Source: JBBSGC01 sp038254525
GTDB lineage: Bacteria > Actinomycetota > Actinomycetes > Propionibacteriales > Nocardioidaceae
Direction of reading: 5' to 3'
Length of the DNA: 10,113 bases
Assembly: GCA_038254525.1 (NCBI GenBank)
Contig: JBBSGC010000074.1
Span: 1 to 10,113 of the forward strand
Shown here: piece by piece, positions 1 through 7,334 of the stretch
Layout of the letters: each line of letters opens with the position of its first letter
How positions within the stretch are numbered: the stretch's first letter is position 1
Made by a program: the position numbers and the translations under genes
Notes under the pieces: generated by a model
What the model saw: only the letters and a program-made list of their open reading frames with translations
Told to the model about the DNA's origin: nothing
The model's database searches: none

Positions 1-477
1 CCCCAGGCCGGTGATCAGGACAGCGTCGCGCCCCGAGACCGCGGCACGACAGAGGCCTTCGTACGCCGTGCCGAACCCGCAGGCCACGCACGCCCCGTCG
101 ACGAAGGAGAGCTCGTCCGGGAGCACCACGCAGGTGGCCTCCTCCGCCAGCAGGTAGTCGGCATGGCCGCCGTCGCACTGGCCGCAGCCGGCGATGTGGT
201 AGAGCACGACCCGGTCACCGGCCCGGATCCGGTGGCAGCCGGCACCGACCTCGACCACCTCGCCGCACGGTTCATGGCCGCCGATGACGCCTTGGTAGGC
301 CTCGGGCCCGCTGCCCAGGTGCTCCCGGTAGATCGCCCGCAGGTCGCTGCCGCAGATGGTCGAGGCCCTCATCCGGACCACGACCTGGCCGGGGCCCGGC
401 GACGGATCGGGGACGTCCCGGAGCTCCACGCGCCGGCCGCCCGGCAGGTACGCGCCGCCATCAGGACCCCTTTGCAA
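1..477 (-). CDS. Zinc-type alcohol dehydrogenase (MDR family), partial, start disturbed
   Basis: This is the N-terminal part of a medium-chain NAD(P)-dependent dehydrogenase; the gene continues past the left edge. The frame reads VELRDVPDPSPGPGQVVVRM, then ICGSDLR with the catalytic-zinc Cys, then GGHEPCGEVVEVG with the zinc-ligand His-Glu pair, then GDRVV and FGTAYEGL, typical of the GroES-like catalytic domain. The structural-zinc lobe, normally four cysteines over roughly 20-30 residues, is absent: AGCGQC runs straight into DGGHADYLLAEE. The only ATG placed behind a Shine-Dalgarno (461-459, overlapping the galT stop as TGATG) is in a different frame and reaches a stop after 30 codons. The dehydrogenase frame itself offers only TTG 477, CTG 447, GTG 429 or the internal ATG 372. 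I give the outermost start, without ribosome-site support. The gene is last in the glycosidase-galT operon. The substrate cannot be told, and it may be a decaying gene. Confidence 0.72.
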   Translation of the reverse strand, partial: MQRGPDGGAYLPGGRRVELRDVPDPSPGPGQVVVRMRASTICGSDLRAIYREHLGSGPEAYQGVIGGHEPCGEVVEVGAGCHRIRAGDRVVLYHIAGCGQCDGGHADYLLAEEATCVVLPDELSFVDGACVACGFGTAYEGLCRAAVSGRDAVLITGLG

Positions 478-1444
478 CGGCAGCGCGCAACCGCGCCGCG
501 GTCTGCTCCGGGACGGTGTCGTTGACGAAGGCGCCCGCGCCGAGCTCGGAGCCGGCGATGTACTTGAGGCGGTCCGCCGTGCGGTGCAGCGGGGTGAACT
601 CCAGGTGCAGATGGGAGATCGCCAGCCACGACCCGTCGTCCGTGGGCGCCTGGTGCATCGACATGACGTAGGGCAGCGAGAATCCGAAGAGCGCGTCGTA
701 GCCGGTCAGGACCCGCTTGAGGAGGACCGCGAGCGACCACCTCTCGGGGTCGGTGAGATCGAGCAGGCTCGTGACGTGTCGCTGCGTCATCATTTGCACC
801 TCGTACGGGAAGCGCGCGGCGAACGGTACGAAGGCCACCCAGTGCTCGTCGGCGGCGACCACCCGCAGGGCGTCGGCGCGCTCGGCAGCGACCACGTCGC
901 ACCAGACGCAGGTGCCCCGCTCGGCGCGGTGCTGGGCTGCGGCCCGCAGTTCCCGCAGCGGCCTAGGTGGGATGTCCGGGTAGCCGTAGATCTGGCCGTG
1001 GGGGTGGTCGAGGGTCACGCCCACGACCTCTCCCTTGTTCTCGAAGACGAAGACGTAGCCGACCTCGTCTCGCGCCCCGAGCACGGCGTAGCGGTCGGCC
1101 CACACGTCGACCAGCGCAGCGATGTGCTCGACGTCCATGTCGGCGAGGGTCAGGTCGTGCTGGTCGGAGTACAGGACGACCTCGGTCGCCCCGATCGCCG
1201 GCTCCACCGGGTGCAGGGGCGTCCCTTGCACGCTCGGCTCGGGCGGCGTTGCCGACAGCGACGGGAAGCGGTTGTCGAACACCGCGAGTTGGTACGCCGA
1301 CCTCGGCATCTCGGTCGGTTCCCCGCCCGGGCGGGTCGGACACAGCGGGCAGCGGTCACTGGCGGGCTGGAAGGTGCGCCCCTGCCGGTGGGTCGCGAAC
1401 GTGCGCCACTCCCCGAGGGTCGGGTCCCACCGGCGCTCGGTCAC
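461..1444 (-). CDS. galT: Galactose-1-phosphate uridylyltransferase
   Basis: This Leloir-pathway enzyme exchanges UMP between UDP-glucose and galactose 1-phosphate in the cytoplasm, through a covalent uridylyl-histidine. The 327-residue protein has the first zinc cysteine pair (CPLC, 32-35), a conserved FDNRFPSL segment near 56-63, and ENKGEVVGVTLDHPHGQIYG with the His-Pro-His catalytic motif at 147-149. A second CVWC pair lies at 179-182, and the C-terminal HLHLEF (278-283) supplies the second histidine cluster. The length is slightly short but normal for bacterial GalT. I chose GTG 1444 because it overlaps the stop of the upstream glycosidase as GTGA and puts WDP at residues 6-8, as is usual. 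Longer in-frame starts reach inside the glycosidase gene and encode low-complexity Arg/Pro sequence. The gene sits between a glycosidase and a dehydrogenase, which fits galactose released by the glycosidase. No galactokinase or epimerase is in view. Confidence 0.93.
   Translation of the reverse strand: MTERRWDPTLGEWRTFATHRQGRTFQPASDRCPLCPTRPGGEPTEMPRSAYQLAVFDNRFPSLSATPPEPSVQGTPLHPVEPAIGATEVVLYSDQHDLTLADMDVEHIAALVDVWADRYAVLGARDEVGYVFVFENKGEVVGVTLDHPHGQIYGYPDIPPRPLRELRAAAQHRAERGTCVWCDVVAAERADALRVVAADEHWVAFVPFAARFPYEVQMMTQRHVTSLLDLTDPERWSLAVLLKRVLTGYDALFGFSLPYVMSMHQAPTDDGSWLAISHLHLEFTPLHRTADRLKYIAGSELGAGAFVNDTVPEQTAARLRAAVAKGS
467..473 (-). promoter_or_regulatory. Shine-Dalgarno pointing at an out-of-frame ATG
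   Basis: On the minus strand AAAGGGG lies five bases before the ATG at 461-459, which overlaps the galT stop as TGATG. Spacing and strength are what one expects for the start of the downstream dehydrogenase. That ATG, however, is in a frame that stops after 30 codons, while the dehydrogenase frame is shifted. The eight bases between the ATG and the first dehydrogenase-frame TAC codon (450-448) would need one more base or two fewer to join them. Confidence 0.6.
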
Positions 1445-4203
1445 GACGTCGGTTCGTAGGAGTAGTAGGTGAGACCGCGGCCGTCGTCCTTGACGGTCCG
1501 CTCGGACCGGGTCGGCGGGCGCGGCGCCGCGGCCCACGTGACGAGGTCGGCGAGCAGGCCGCGTGCCCCCGCGTCGCCGGCGACAGCCTGCCTGACCAGC
1601 CGGTACTGGCACAGCAACAGGCGGCCGTCGCCTACTCGGTGCCCGCCGACGACCGTGCCGGTCAGCGACCCCGGGACCGGCTTGTAGGCAATGACCACCG
1701 GCTCGTCGGGGAACGGGCGATCGCCGACCTCGACGAACACGCTGCGGGCCTGCACCGTCGACTCCTCGCCCACGAGCACGTCGCGCCGTGGCAGGGACGG
1801 CAGCGCGGCGGCGCCGATGGTGAAGTGGAAGACCGATGAGCCCCAGGCGGTCTCAACGGCACTCAGCCTGGCGGCCACCGGAAAGTGGAGCGCGGCTTCG
1901 ACCTCCTGCGCCAGGACAAGGACGGTACCCCCGCGAGCCAGGTGCTCCCGGGCTCGCGCCGAGGTGCCGCTGTCCAGAGCGGCCTCACCGACGACGAGGA
2001 CAACAGCGTCGTCTCGAAGGCGCGCCCCGACCTGCTCCAACGCCTCGGCGGTCCGGTCGCCCACAACGCCGGCGAGACTGACGTCGTAGGGCGCAGACGG
2101 ATGGCTGACGACGTGAATGGGATAGCGGTTCTGCGACACTAGTCGGCCGCCGCTGCGGAGCTCGACGAGCAGGTCGTGATTGCCCGCCACTTGCGGGACC
2201 CGGATCGACAGCCGGCCGTTGGCGGTGACGGCGTGGGGCGGCAGTCCGCCGACGCGGAGGTCGACCACCGACTCGTCACGAGGCACGTTGACGGCGCCAC
2301 CGAAGCGCAGCGATACTTCCACGTCGTCCAACGGGCCGCCGTCGTTGGAGATGTGCAGCGACGCCGCCAGGACATCGCCCGCGCTGACCGCAAGGTTTGT
2401 GAGCCGCAGCATCGGCAGCACCATCTGATTCGCCCGACGGATCTCTTCGACGGCAAATTGCTTTGGTCGCCGGTGCAGGTCGAGCAGCCCGTTCAGCTCG
2501 TGGGGCACGTCGGTCAGCTCGGTCAGGCAATAGCCCCCGACGTGGTCGTGCCGGCGGAAGACCTCGATCTGCAGCCGGTCGGACAGCCCTTGGTAGCGCT
2601 GGGTTTCTCGTACGAAACGGGCGATCGTCGCCGGCCACCGGGCGGCGGCGAGCCCCGCGGCGTAGAGGTCATGGGAGTCCCAGAACGGCGCGTTTGGCAG
2701 CAGCGGCAGGTCCGGCAACCCCCAGTCGCCGAACTCCGTCACGTAGAGCGGCTTGCCGATGTCCTTCCACTCCGCGGCCTGCCGCTCGAGCCGTTCGAGG
2801 TAGTCGGCGTGCAGCCGCCCGTACCAGTGAGCCGTGAGGATCGGCGAGCAGAAGACGCGCTTGGGATCGGGCTCCATCCAGTCGTTCTCGATGGCGGGTC
2901 GGGTCGGGTCGAGGTCGGAAACGGCGGCATAGAGGGTGCGCGCGAACTGCTCGTAGATGTCCCACTCCCGGACGCCGTCCCGGTCGAGGCCGAGCTCGTT
3001 CATGGCCGACCACAGCACGATGCCGGGATGGTTGCGGTCGCGGCGCACCTGCTCGCCGATGGCGTCCACGCAGCGGCGGCTGAGCTCCGTGCCGTCGCCG
3101 ATCTCCTCGTGCGCGATGGGCTCGGCCACCGGCAGGTCGCAGTGCACAAGCATGCCGAGCTCGTCGCAGACGTCGAGGTAGACGGGATCGAAGGCCTTGA
3201 TGTGCAAGCGGAGCATCGTGAAGCCGAGGTCGCGTGCTGCGAGAACCTCGGCCACGATCGCTTCGCGGGTGCCCTCGGCGTAGAGCTCCTCGGCGCGGAA
3301 GCCCTGCACCAGGACGCTCTTCATGCGGTACGGCTCCCCGTTGAGCAGCATCCTCGTACCATCGAGGCGAACGGTCCGCAGTCCGAACCGGACCCGCTGG
3401 CTGTCGGCGGGCGCACCGTCGACCCGCACGTCGAGCAACGCGTCGTGCAGCGTCGGCTCCTCGGGGCTCCATCGGGCGGCCTCGGTCGCACCGAGTGCGA
3501 AGGTGAGCGTCTGGGTCCCCCCTGGCGGAAGCTCGACGGCTCGCTCCGCCACCATGTCGACGGCTCGCAGGCCGACCGTGGCGAGCACAGCGGACGCACT
3601 CGTGTTGACCAGCTCGACCCTGACGGTGAGGTCGTCCGGGTCGCTGTCGATGAAGAGGTCCCGGGCCACCACGGGCCCATGCCGGCGCAGCGTGACGCCC
3701 TGCCAGATGCCGCCGTAGGTCAGATAGAGGTTCGGCGGGCTGGGGAAGACGTGGTTGGCCCAGCCTTGCTTGCCGTGCGCGGAGCGGAGGTGGAACGGGT
3801 CGTCGACGGGGGGATCGGTGACCCGCACCTCGAGGACGTTCTCAGCCGCGACCAGGTGTCCGGTGATGGCGAACTCGAACGGCGTGAAGGGGTGCTCGTG
3901 GCGGCCGAGCGGGTGGTCGTTCAGCCAGACCTCGGCGACGTCCATGACGGCGGCGAACCGCAGCGTCCACCACCCGCTGGCGTCGGCGAGGACGAAGCGC
4001 AGCCGGTACCACGCCACGCCGTCGAGTTCGAGATGACCCTGCGCCTCCCAGAGGCCGGGAACAGTGATCTGGTCCGGCTGCAGCGTCGGGAGCGCCGACC
4101 GGTCATGATCGCCGGGATAGAACTCCCATGTTCCGTTCAGAGAGCCACTGCCGTGCTCGTCGAGGTGCACGGGCATGGGTGCGAGCGCTGTTCCGATCGT
4201 CAT
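1441..4203 (-). CDS. Glycoside hydrolase family 2 (beta-galactosidase-like)
   Basis: This 920-residue enzyme should hydrolyse terminal beta-glycosides by a retaining mechanism. It has no signal peptide, so it likely acts on imported oligosaccharide in the cytoplasm. Order of parts: jelly-roll sugar-binding domain (about 20-180, with LNGTWEFYPG and VPGLWEAQG), Ig-like domain (about 180-275), TIM barrel (about 285-590), Ig-like domain (about 595-700), and a glutamine-amidotransferase-like C-terminal domain (about 710-890, ending in GDGRLLLCQYRL). Barrel signatures are RLHIKAFDPVYLDVCDELGM (332-351), NHPGIVLWSAMNELG with acid/base Glu403, AHWYG (458-462), and YVTEFGDWG with nucleophile Glu490. 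The Asn-x-Lys glucuronate motif of beta-glucuronidases is not seen at the expected place, where HRRPKQF stands instead, so glucuronidase is less likely. The neighbouring galT favours a galactoside substrate; that is inference. ATG 4203 is the first start; a possible -10 (TAGCGT, 4221-4216) would leave a very short leader. Confidence 0.9.
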   Translation of the reverse strand: MTIGTALAPMPVHLDEHGSGSLNGTWEFYPGDHDRSALPTLQPDQITVPGLWEAQGHLELDGVAWYRLRFVLADASGWWTLRFAAVMDVAEVWLNDHPLGRHEHPFTPFEFAITGHLVAAENVLEVRVTDPPVDDPFHLRSAHGKQGWANHVFPSPPNLYLTYGGIWQGVTLRRHGPVVARDLFIDSDPDDLTVRVELVNTSASAVLATVGLRAVDMVAERAVELPPGGTQTLTFALGATEAARWSPEEPTLHDALLDVRVDGAPADSQRVRFGLRTVRLDGTRMLLNGEPYRMKSVLVQGFRAEELYAEGTREAIVAEVLAARDLGFTMLRLHIKAFDPVYLDVCDELGMLVHCDLPVAEPIAHEEIGDGTELSRRCVDAIGEQVRRDRNHPGIVLWSAMNELGLDRDGVREWDIYEQFARTLYAAVSDLDPTRPAIENDWMEPDPKRVFCSPILTAHWYGRLHADYLERLERQAAEWKDIGKPLYVTEFGDWGLPDLPLLPNAPFWDSHDLYAAGLAAARWPATIARFVRETQRYQGLSDRLQIEVFRRHDHVGGYCLTELTDVPHELNGLLDLHRRPKQFAVEEIRRANQMVLPMLRLTNLAVSAGDVLAASLHISNDGGPLDDVEVSLRFGGAVNVPRDESVVDLRVGGLPPHAVTANGRLSIRVPQVAGNHDLLVELRSGGRLVSQNRYPIHVVSHPSAPYDVSLAGVVGDRTAEALEQVGARLRDDAVVLVVGEAALDSGTSARAREHLARGGTVLVLAQEVEAALHFPVAARLSAVETAWGSSVFHFTIGAAALPSLPRRDVLVGEESTVQARSVFVEVGDRPFPDEPVVIAYKPVPGSLTGTVVGGHRVGDGRLLLCQYRLVRQAVAGDAGARGLLADLVTWAAAPRPPTRSERTVKDDGRGLTYYSYEPTS

Positions 4204-4237
4204 CGTCGGTGGCCGACGCTACTCCGGGGAAGGCGTG

Positions 4238-4261
4238 GCCGGTGTCGCCGGTGTCGCCGGT
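4238..4261. repeat. Tandem 9-bp repeat, about 2.7 copies
   Basis: GCCGGTGTC occurs twice in direct succession (4238-4255) and is followed by a third partial copy GCCGGT. It lies in the 119-base divergent gap between the glycoside hydrolase start and the rhamnulokinase remnant. It may be simple slippage sequence; no function is evident. Confidence 0.75.
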
Positions 4262-4310
4262 CCGTCGGTCGGGGCACTCCGGCGAGTCGCGCGCGACCGG
4301 CGGGTCGTCC

Positions 4311-4316
4311 TAAGGT
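4311..4316 (+). promoter_or_regulatory. Probable -10 box of a leaderless promoter for the lut operon
   Basis: TAAGGT matches the actinobacterial TANNNT -10 consensus and is separated by six bases from the A of the ATG at 4323. That is the spacing that gives a transcript beginning at the start codon. No convincing -35 is visible (the region around 4288-4293 is all G and C), which is common for such promoters. The assignment is by pattern only. Confidence 0.5.
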
Positions 4317-4322
4317 CGGACC

Positions 4323-4481
4323 ATGTTGCTGTGCCAGCTGACGGCCGATGCCTGCGGGCTGCCGGTGCTGGCCGGGGCGGTCGAGGCCAGCGCCCTCGGC
4401 AACGTCCTCGGGCAGGCGCGAACGCTTCAGGCACCGCTGCCCGACTTGGCGGAGCGGCGTGTCTTTGGAGCGTCCCCGTGA
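4323..4481 (+). pseudogene. rhaB: C-terminal remnant of a rhamnulokinase, 52 codons
   Basis: The ORF reads MLLCQLTADACGLPVLAGAV followed by EASALGNVLGQARTL and ends in VFGASP. I recognise this as the FGGY-kinase C-terminal segment specific to rhamnulokinases, where a glycine-rich motif normally precedes LLxQLTADACGxPVxAGPVEAxALGN. Everything upstream, more than 400 residues with the sugar- and ATP-binding domains, is gone: an in-frame TAA stands at 4311. The natural C-terminal tail also seems missing. The piece cannot be a kinase. Its reading frame, ATG start and GTGA overlap with lutA are intact, so it is probably translated from a leaderless mRNA and may deliver ribosomes to lutA. As I recall, actinobacterial rhamnose clusters often place the kinase directly before lutABC, which explains the remnant. 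The family call rests on my memory of the motif, without an alignment. Confidence 0.72.
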
Positions 4482-5215
4482 AGGTGGCGCTGATGGTCAC
4501 GTGCATCAACGACGCGATGTTTCCCGAGACCGGCCAGGCCGTCGTGACCGTGTTGCGTCGGCTCGGGGTCGACGTCGACTTCCCCGCGGGGCAGACGTGC
4601 TGCGCCCAGCCAATGGTGAACACCGGGTATCTCGACGAGGCGGTGCCGGTCGTACGCAACTTCGTCGAGGCTTTCGCGGCGTACGACGCCATCGTGACCC
4701 CTTCGGGATCGTGCGCCGGGTCGGTGCGGCACCAACACGCGCTCGTCGCCGGTCGCAGCGGTGACCGCAAGCTCGCCGACGCGGTGGCGGCGACGTCGCC
4801 AAAGGTCTATGAGCTGAGCGAGTTCCTCGTCGACGTGCTGGGAGCGACCGATGTCGGCGCGTACTTCCCGCACACGGTCACCTACCACCCGACCTGCCAC
4901 TCGCTGCGGATGCTGCGGGTCGGTGACCGCCCGCTGCGGCTGCTGCGCGGCGTCCGCGGGATCCGGCTGATCGACCTGCCGGCGGCCGCCGAATGCTGCG
5001 GCTTCGGTGGCACCTTCGCGCTGAAGAACGCGGATACGTCGATCGCCATGGGGTCGGACAAGGCGCGCCGGGTACAGGAGACGGGCGCGGAGGTGCTCGT
5101 CGCCGGTGACAACTCGTGCCTGCTGCACATCGGCGGGCTGCTCTCCCGGCAGCGGGCCGGCGTGCGGGTGATGCACCTCGCCGAGATCCTCGCGAGCACC
5201 GAGGCGCTGCCATGA
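4478..5215 (+). CDS. lutA: L-lactate oxidation complex (Fe-S)-binding protein LutA
   Basis: LutA is one of three subunits that oxidise L-lactate to pyruvate; it carries two cysteine-rich CCG domains that bind iron-sulfur or related redox centres. The 245-residue protein begins VKVALMVTCINDAMFPETGQ, standard for LutA/YkgE. The first CCG domain has C41-C42 (GQTCCAQP) and C79 (PSGSCAG). The second has C140 (YHPTCHS), C173-C174 (AECCGFGG) and C214 (DNSCLLH). Length and motifs are complete. GTG 4478 is chosen because it overlaps the stop of the kinase remnant as GTGA, has GGAG at 4467-4470 seven bases upstream, and starts exactly at the family's N-terminus. An in-frame extension to 4175 is low-complexity. 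The stop overlaps lutB as ATGA. Confidence 0.93.
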   Translation: MKVALMVTCINDAMFPETGQAVVTVLRRLGVDVDFPAGQTCCAQPMVNTGYLDEAVPVVRNFVEAFAAYDAIVTPSGSCAGSVRHQHALVAGRSGDRKLADAVAATSPKVYELSEFLVDVLGATDVGAYFPHTVTYHPTCHSLRMLRVGDRPLRLLRGVRGIRLIDLPAAAECCGFGGTFALKNADTSIAMGSDKARRVQETGAEVLVAGDNSCLLHIGGLLSRQRAGVRVMHLAEILASTEALP

Positions 5216-6702
5216 CGGCCACCTTCGTCGGCATGCCGCCGTTCCCGCAGGCCGCCCGCAAGGCGCTGGCCGACAGCCAGTTGCGCGCCAACCTCGCCCA
5301 CGCCACCTCGACGATCCGCGCGAAGCGCGACTTGGTCGTCAGCGAGTTGGACGACTGGGAGGAGCTGCGCCTGGCCGGTGCGGCGATCAAGGACCGGACG
5401 CTGCGACACCTCGACACGTACCTGATCGAGCTCGAGGCCAACCTGCGGGCCCGCGGCGCGACCGTGCACTGGGCCAACGACGCCGCCGAGGCGTGCGAGA
5501 TCGTCGCGCAGATCGCCCTGAGCCACCACGTCGACGAGGTCGTCAAGGTCAAGTCGATGGCCACTCAGGAGATCGGGCTCAACGAGGCGCTGGCCGAGCA
5601 CGGGATCGCGGCGTGGGAGACCGACCTGGCCGAGCTGATCGTGCAACTCGGTGACGACCTGCCGAGCCACATCCTCGTGCCCGCGATCCACCGCAACCGC
5701 GCGGAGATCCGCGAGATCTTCCTGCGGCACATGGCGGCCGCCGGCCGGCCCGCCCCGGCGAGCCTGAGCGATGAGCCGGCCGACCTGGCCGCGGCCGCCC
5801 GGGCTCACCTGCGCGAGAAATTCCTTCGCGCCAAGGTGGCGATCTCAGGCGCGAACTTCGCCGTCGCCGACTCCGGCACTCTCGTGGTGGTCGAGAGTGA
5901 GGGCAACGGGCGCATGTGCCTGACACTGCCCGATGTCCTGGTGAGCGTCGTCGGTATCGAGAAGCTGGTGCCGACCTGGACCGACCTTGAGGTGTTCCTG
6001 CAACTGCTGCCGCGGTCGAGCACCGGCGAGCGAATGAACCCGTACACCTCCACGTGGGCCGGTGTCACACCCGGAGACGGGCCGCAAGAGGTACACGTCG
6101 TCCTCCTCGACAATGGCCGCACCAACGTCCTGGCCGACGAGGTCGGACGGCAGGCGCTGCGTTGCATCCGGTGCTCGGCCTGCCTGAACGTCTGCCCGGT
6201 CTACGAGCGCGTCGGCGGGCACGCCTACGGCTCGGTCTACCCCGGCCCCATCGGCGCGATCCTCAATCCCCTGCTGCGCGGTGTCGGCACGGATCCGGCA
6301 ATCGATGCCCTGCCTTACGCATCCAGCCTCTGCGGCGCCTGCTTCGACGCCTGCCCGGTGCGCATCGACATACCCGAGGTGCTGGTCCACCTGCGCGCCA
6401 AGGTCGTCGACAGTCACCGCCCGGGCCGGCCCAAGGGCCAGGACGTGGCGATGAAGGGTGCGTCCTGGGTGCTGGCCACCGGGCGCCGCACGGCCTTCGC
6501 AGAGTTCGGGGCGTCCGTCGCCGGCAAGGCGGTCGGCTGGCTCGGCTCCCGGCGGCTGCCGGGCGGACGTCGGGCGATCGGGTGGCTGCCCTGGCCGGGC
6601 ACCGGCTGGACCGACGCACGTGACCTACCGGCTCCCCCGAAGGAGTCCTTCCGGACGTGGTGGCGGCGCACCGATGCCGGACGCCGGGACCGGTCGCGAT
6701 GA
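5212..6702 (+). CDS. lutB: L-lactate oxidation iron-sulfur protein LutB
   Basis: This is the 496-residue ferredoxin-like subunit of the LutABC lactate oxidation system. It passes electrons from lactate oxidation through iron-sulfur clusters. Residues about 60-300 form the LUD domain (VDEVVKVKSMATQEIGLNEA at 107-126; ANFAVADSGTLVVVESEGNG at 214-233). The first cluster motif is CIRCSACLNVCP with C318, C321, C324 and C328, followed by GGHAYGSVYPGPIGA. The second is SLCGACFDACPV with C374, C377 and C381. The C-terminal tail is Trp/Arg-rich (WLGSRRLPGG, TWWRRTDAG), which is usual in this family. ATG 5212 overlaps the lutA stop (ATGA), and the lutB stop overlaps the lutC ATG in the same way. Translation of the three proteins is therefore probably coupled and stoichiometric. 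Confidence 0.95.
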   Translation: MTATFVGMPPFPQAARKALADSQLRANLAHATSTIRAKRDLVVSELDDWEELRLAGAAIKDRTLRHLDTYLIELEANLRARGATVHWANDAAEACEIVAQIALSHHVDEVVKVKSMATQEIGLNEALAEHGIAAWETDLAELIVQLGDDLPSHILVPAIHRNRAEIREIFLRHMAAAGRPAPASLSDEPADLAAAARAHLREKFLRAKVAISGANFAVADSGTLVVVESEGNGRMCLTLPDVLVSVVGIEKLVPTWTDLEVFLQLLPRSSTGERMNPYTSTWAGVTPGDGPQEVHVVLLDNGRTNVLADEVGRQALRCIRCSACLNVCPVYERVGGHAYGSVYPGPIGAILNPLLRGVGTDPAIDALPYASSLCGACFDACPVRIDIPEVLVHLRAKVVDSHRPGRPKGQDVAMKGASWVLATGRRTAFAEFGASVAGKAVGWLGSRRLPGGRRAIGWLPWPGTGWTDARDLPAPPKESFRTWWRRTDAGRRDRSR

Positions 6703-7331
6703 CGGCGCGGGCCGAGATTCTGGACCGGGTACGAGCGGCCCTGCGCGACGTGGGCCGCGGCGACGACGCGGCCGACGAAACCCCTCGTGCGTACCGGCGC
6801 GGTCCCGAGCTTCCCGACCTCCTCGCTGTCTTCGCCGAGCGGGTTGAGGACTACCGCGCCACCGCGATCCGATGTGACGAGGCATGGGCGCCGGGCGCGA
6901 TACGAACGGCTCTCGGCTTGGCCACCCGCGTGCTGGTGCCCGCTGGATTTCCTGAGCGTCTGCTCGAAGGCGGCGCACTGCCAGGCGCGTGCCAGCGCAG
7001 CGACGGCGACGGCTTGGCCGCCTCCGCGCTCGACACGTGGGACGCCGTCCTGACGACGTGTTCTGTCGCGATCGCGCTGACCGGGACGATCGTGCTCGAC
7101 CACGGGCCAGGGCAGGGCCGACGTGCCCTCACGCTGGTGCCCGACCTGCACGTCTGCGTGGTCCGCACCGACCAGGTCGTAGGCGGTGTACCCGAGGCCA
7201 TCGGGCGTCTCGACCCGCAGCGGCCGCAGACGTGGATCAGCGGACCGAGTGCCACCAGCGACATCGAACTCTCCCGCGTCGAAGGTGTGCACGGGCCACG
7301 CCAGCTCCACGTCGTCGTGGTGGAGGGCTGA
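6699..7331 (+). CDS. lutC: LUD-domain lactate utilization protein LutC
   Basis: This is the third subunit of the LutABC L-lactate oxidation system, a 210-residue single LUD-domain protein. The N-terminus (MTARAEILDRVRAAL) and the Asp/Glu-rich linker with AYRRG are typical. The core has DTWDAVLTTCSVAIALTGTI (112-131) and the signature TWISGPSATSDIELSRVEGV (178-197) followed by HGP. ATG 6699 overlaps the lutB stop as ATGA. The stop ends three bases before the 3' end of a convergent tRNA gene, leaving no space for a terminator. No regulator such as LldR/LutR is in the window, so control of the operon cannot be told beyond the proposed leaderless promoter. Confidence 0.93.
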   Translation: MTARAEILDRVRAALRDVGRGDDAADETPRAYRRGPELPDLLAVFAERVEDYRATAIRCDEAWAPGAIRTALGLATRVLVPAGFPERLLEGGALPGACQRSDGDGLAASALDTWDAVLTTCSVAIALTGTIVLDHGPGQGRRALTLVPDLHVCVVRTDQVVGGVPEAIGRLDPQRPQTWISGPSATSDIELSRVEGVHGPRQLHVVVVEG

Positions 7332-7334
7332 ATA

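Noticed and set aside
356..1459. Long plus-strand ORF opposite galT
   Set aside because: Composition is Arg/Gly/Val-rich with no family motif, and it lies antisense to a gene with clear GalT catalytic motifs; a shadow of GC-biased codons.
2176..4341. 721-codon plus-strand ORF opposite the glycoside hydrolase
   Set aside because: It mirrors the codon frame of the minus-strand gene, which carries both catalytic Glu motifs; no domain can be recognised in it.
4175..4477. N-terminal extension of lutA to 4175
   Set aside because: The extension is Gly/Arg-rich, crosses the promoter gap and the remnant ORF, and LutA homologs begin at the GTG 4478 position.
5845..6417. 190-codon minus-strand ORF inside lutB
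   Set aside because: Antisense to the LUD and cluster-binding parts of lutB; no independent start signal or motif.
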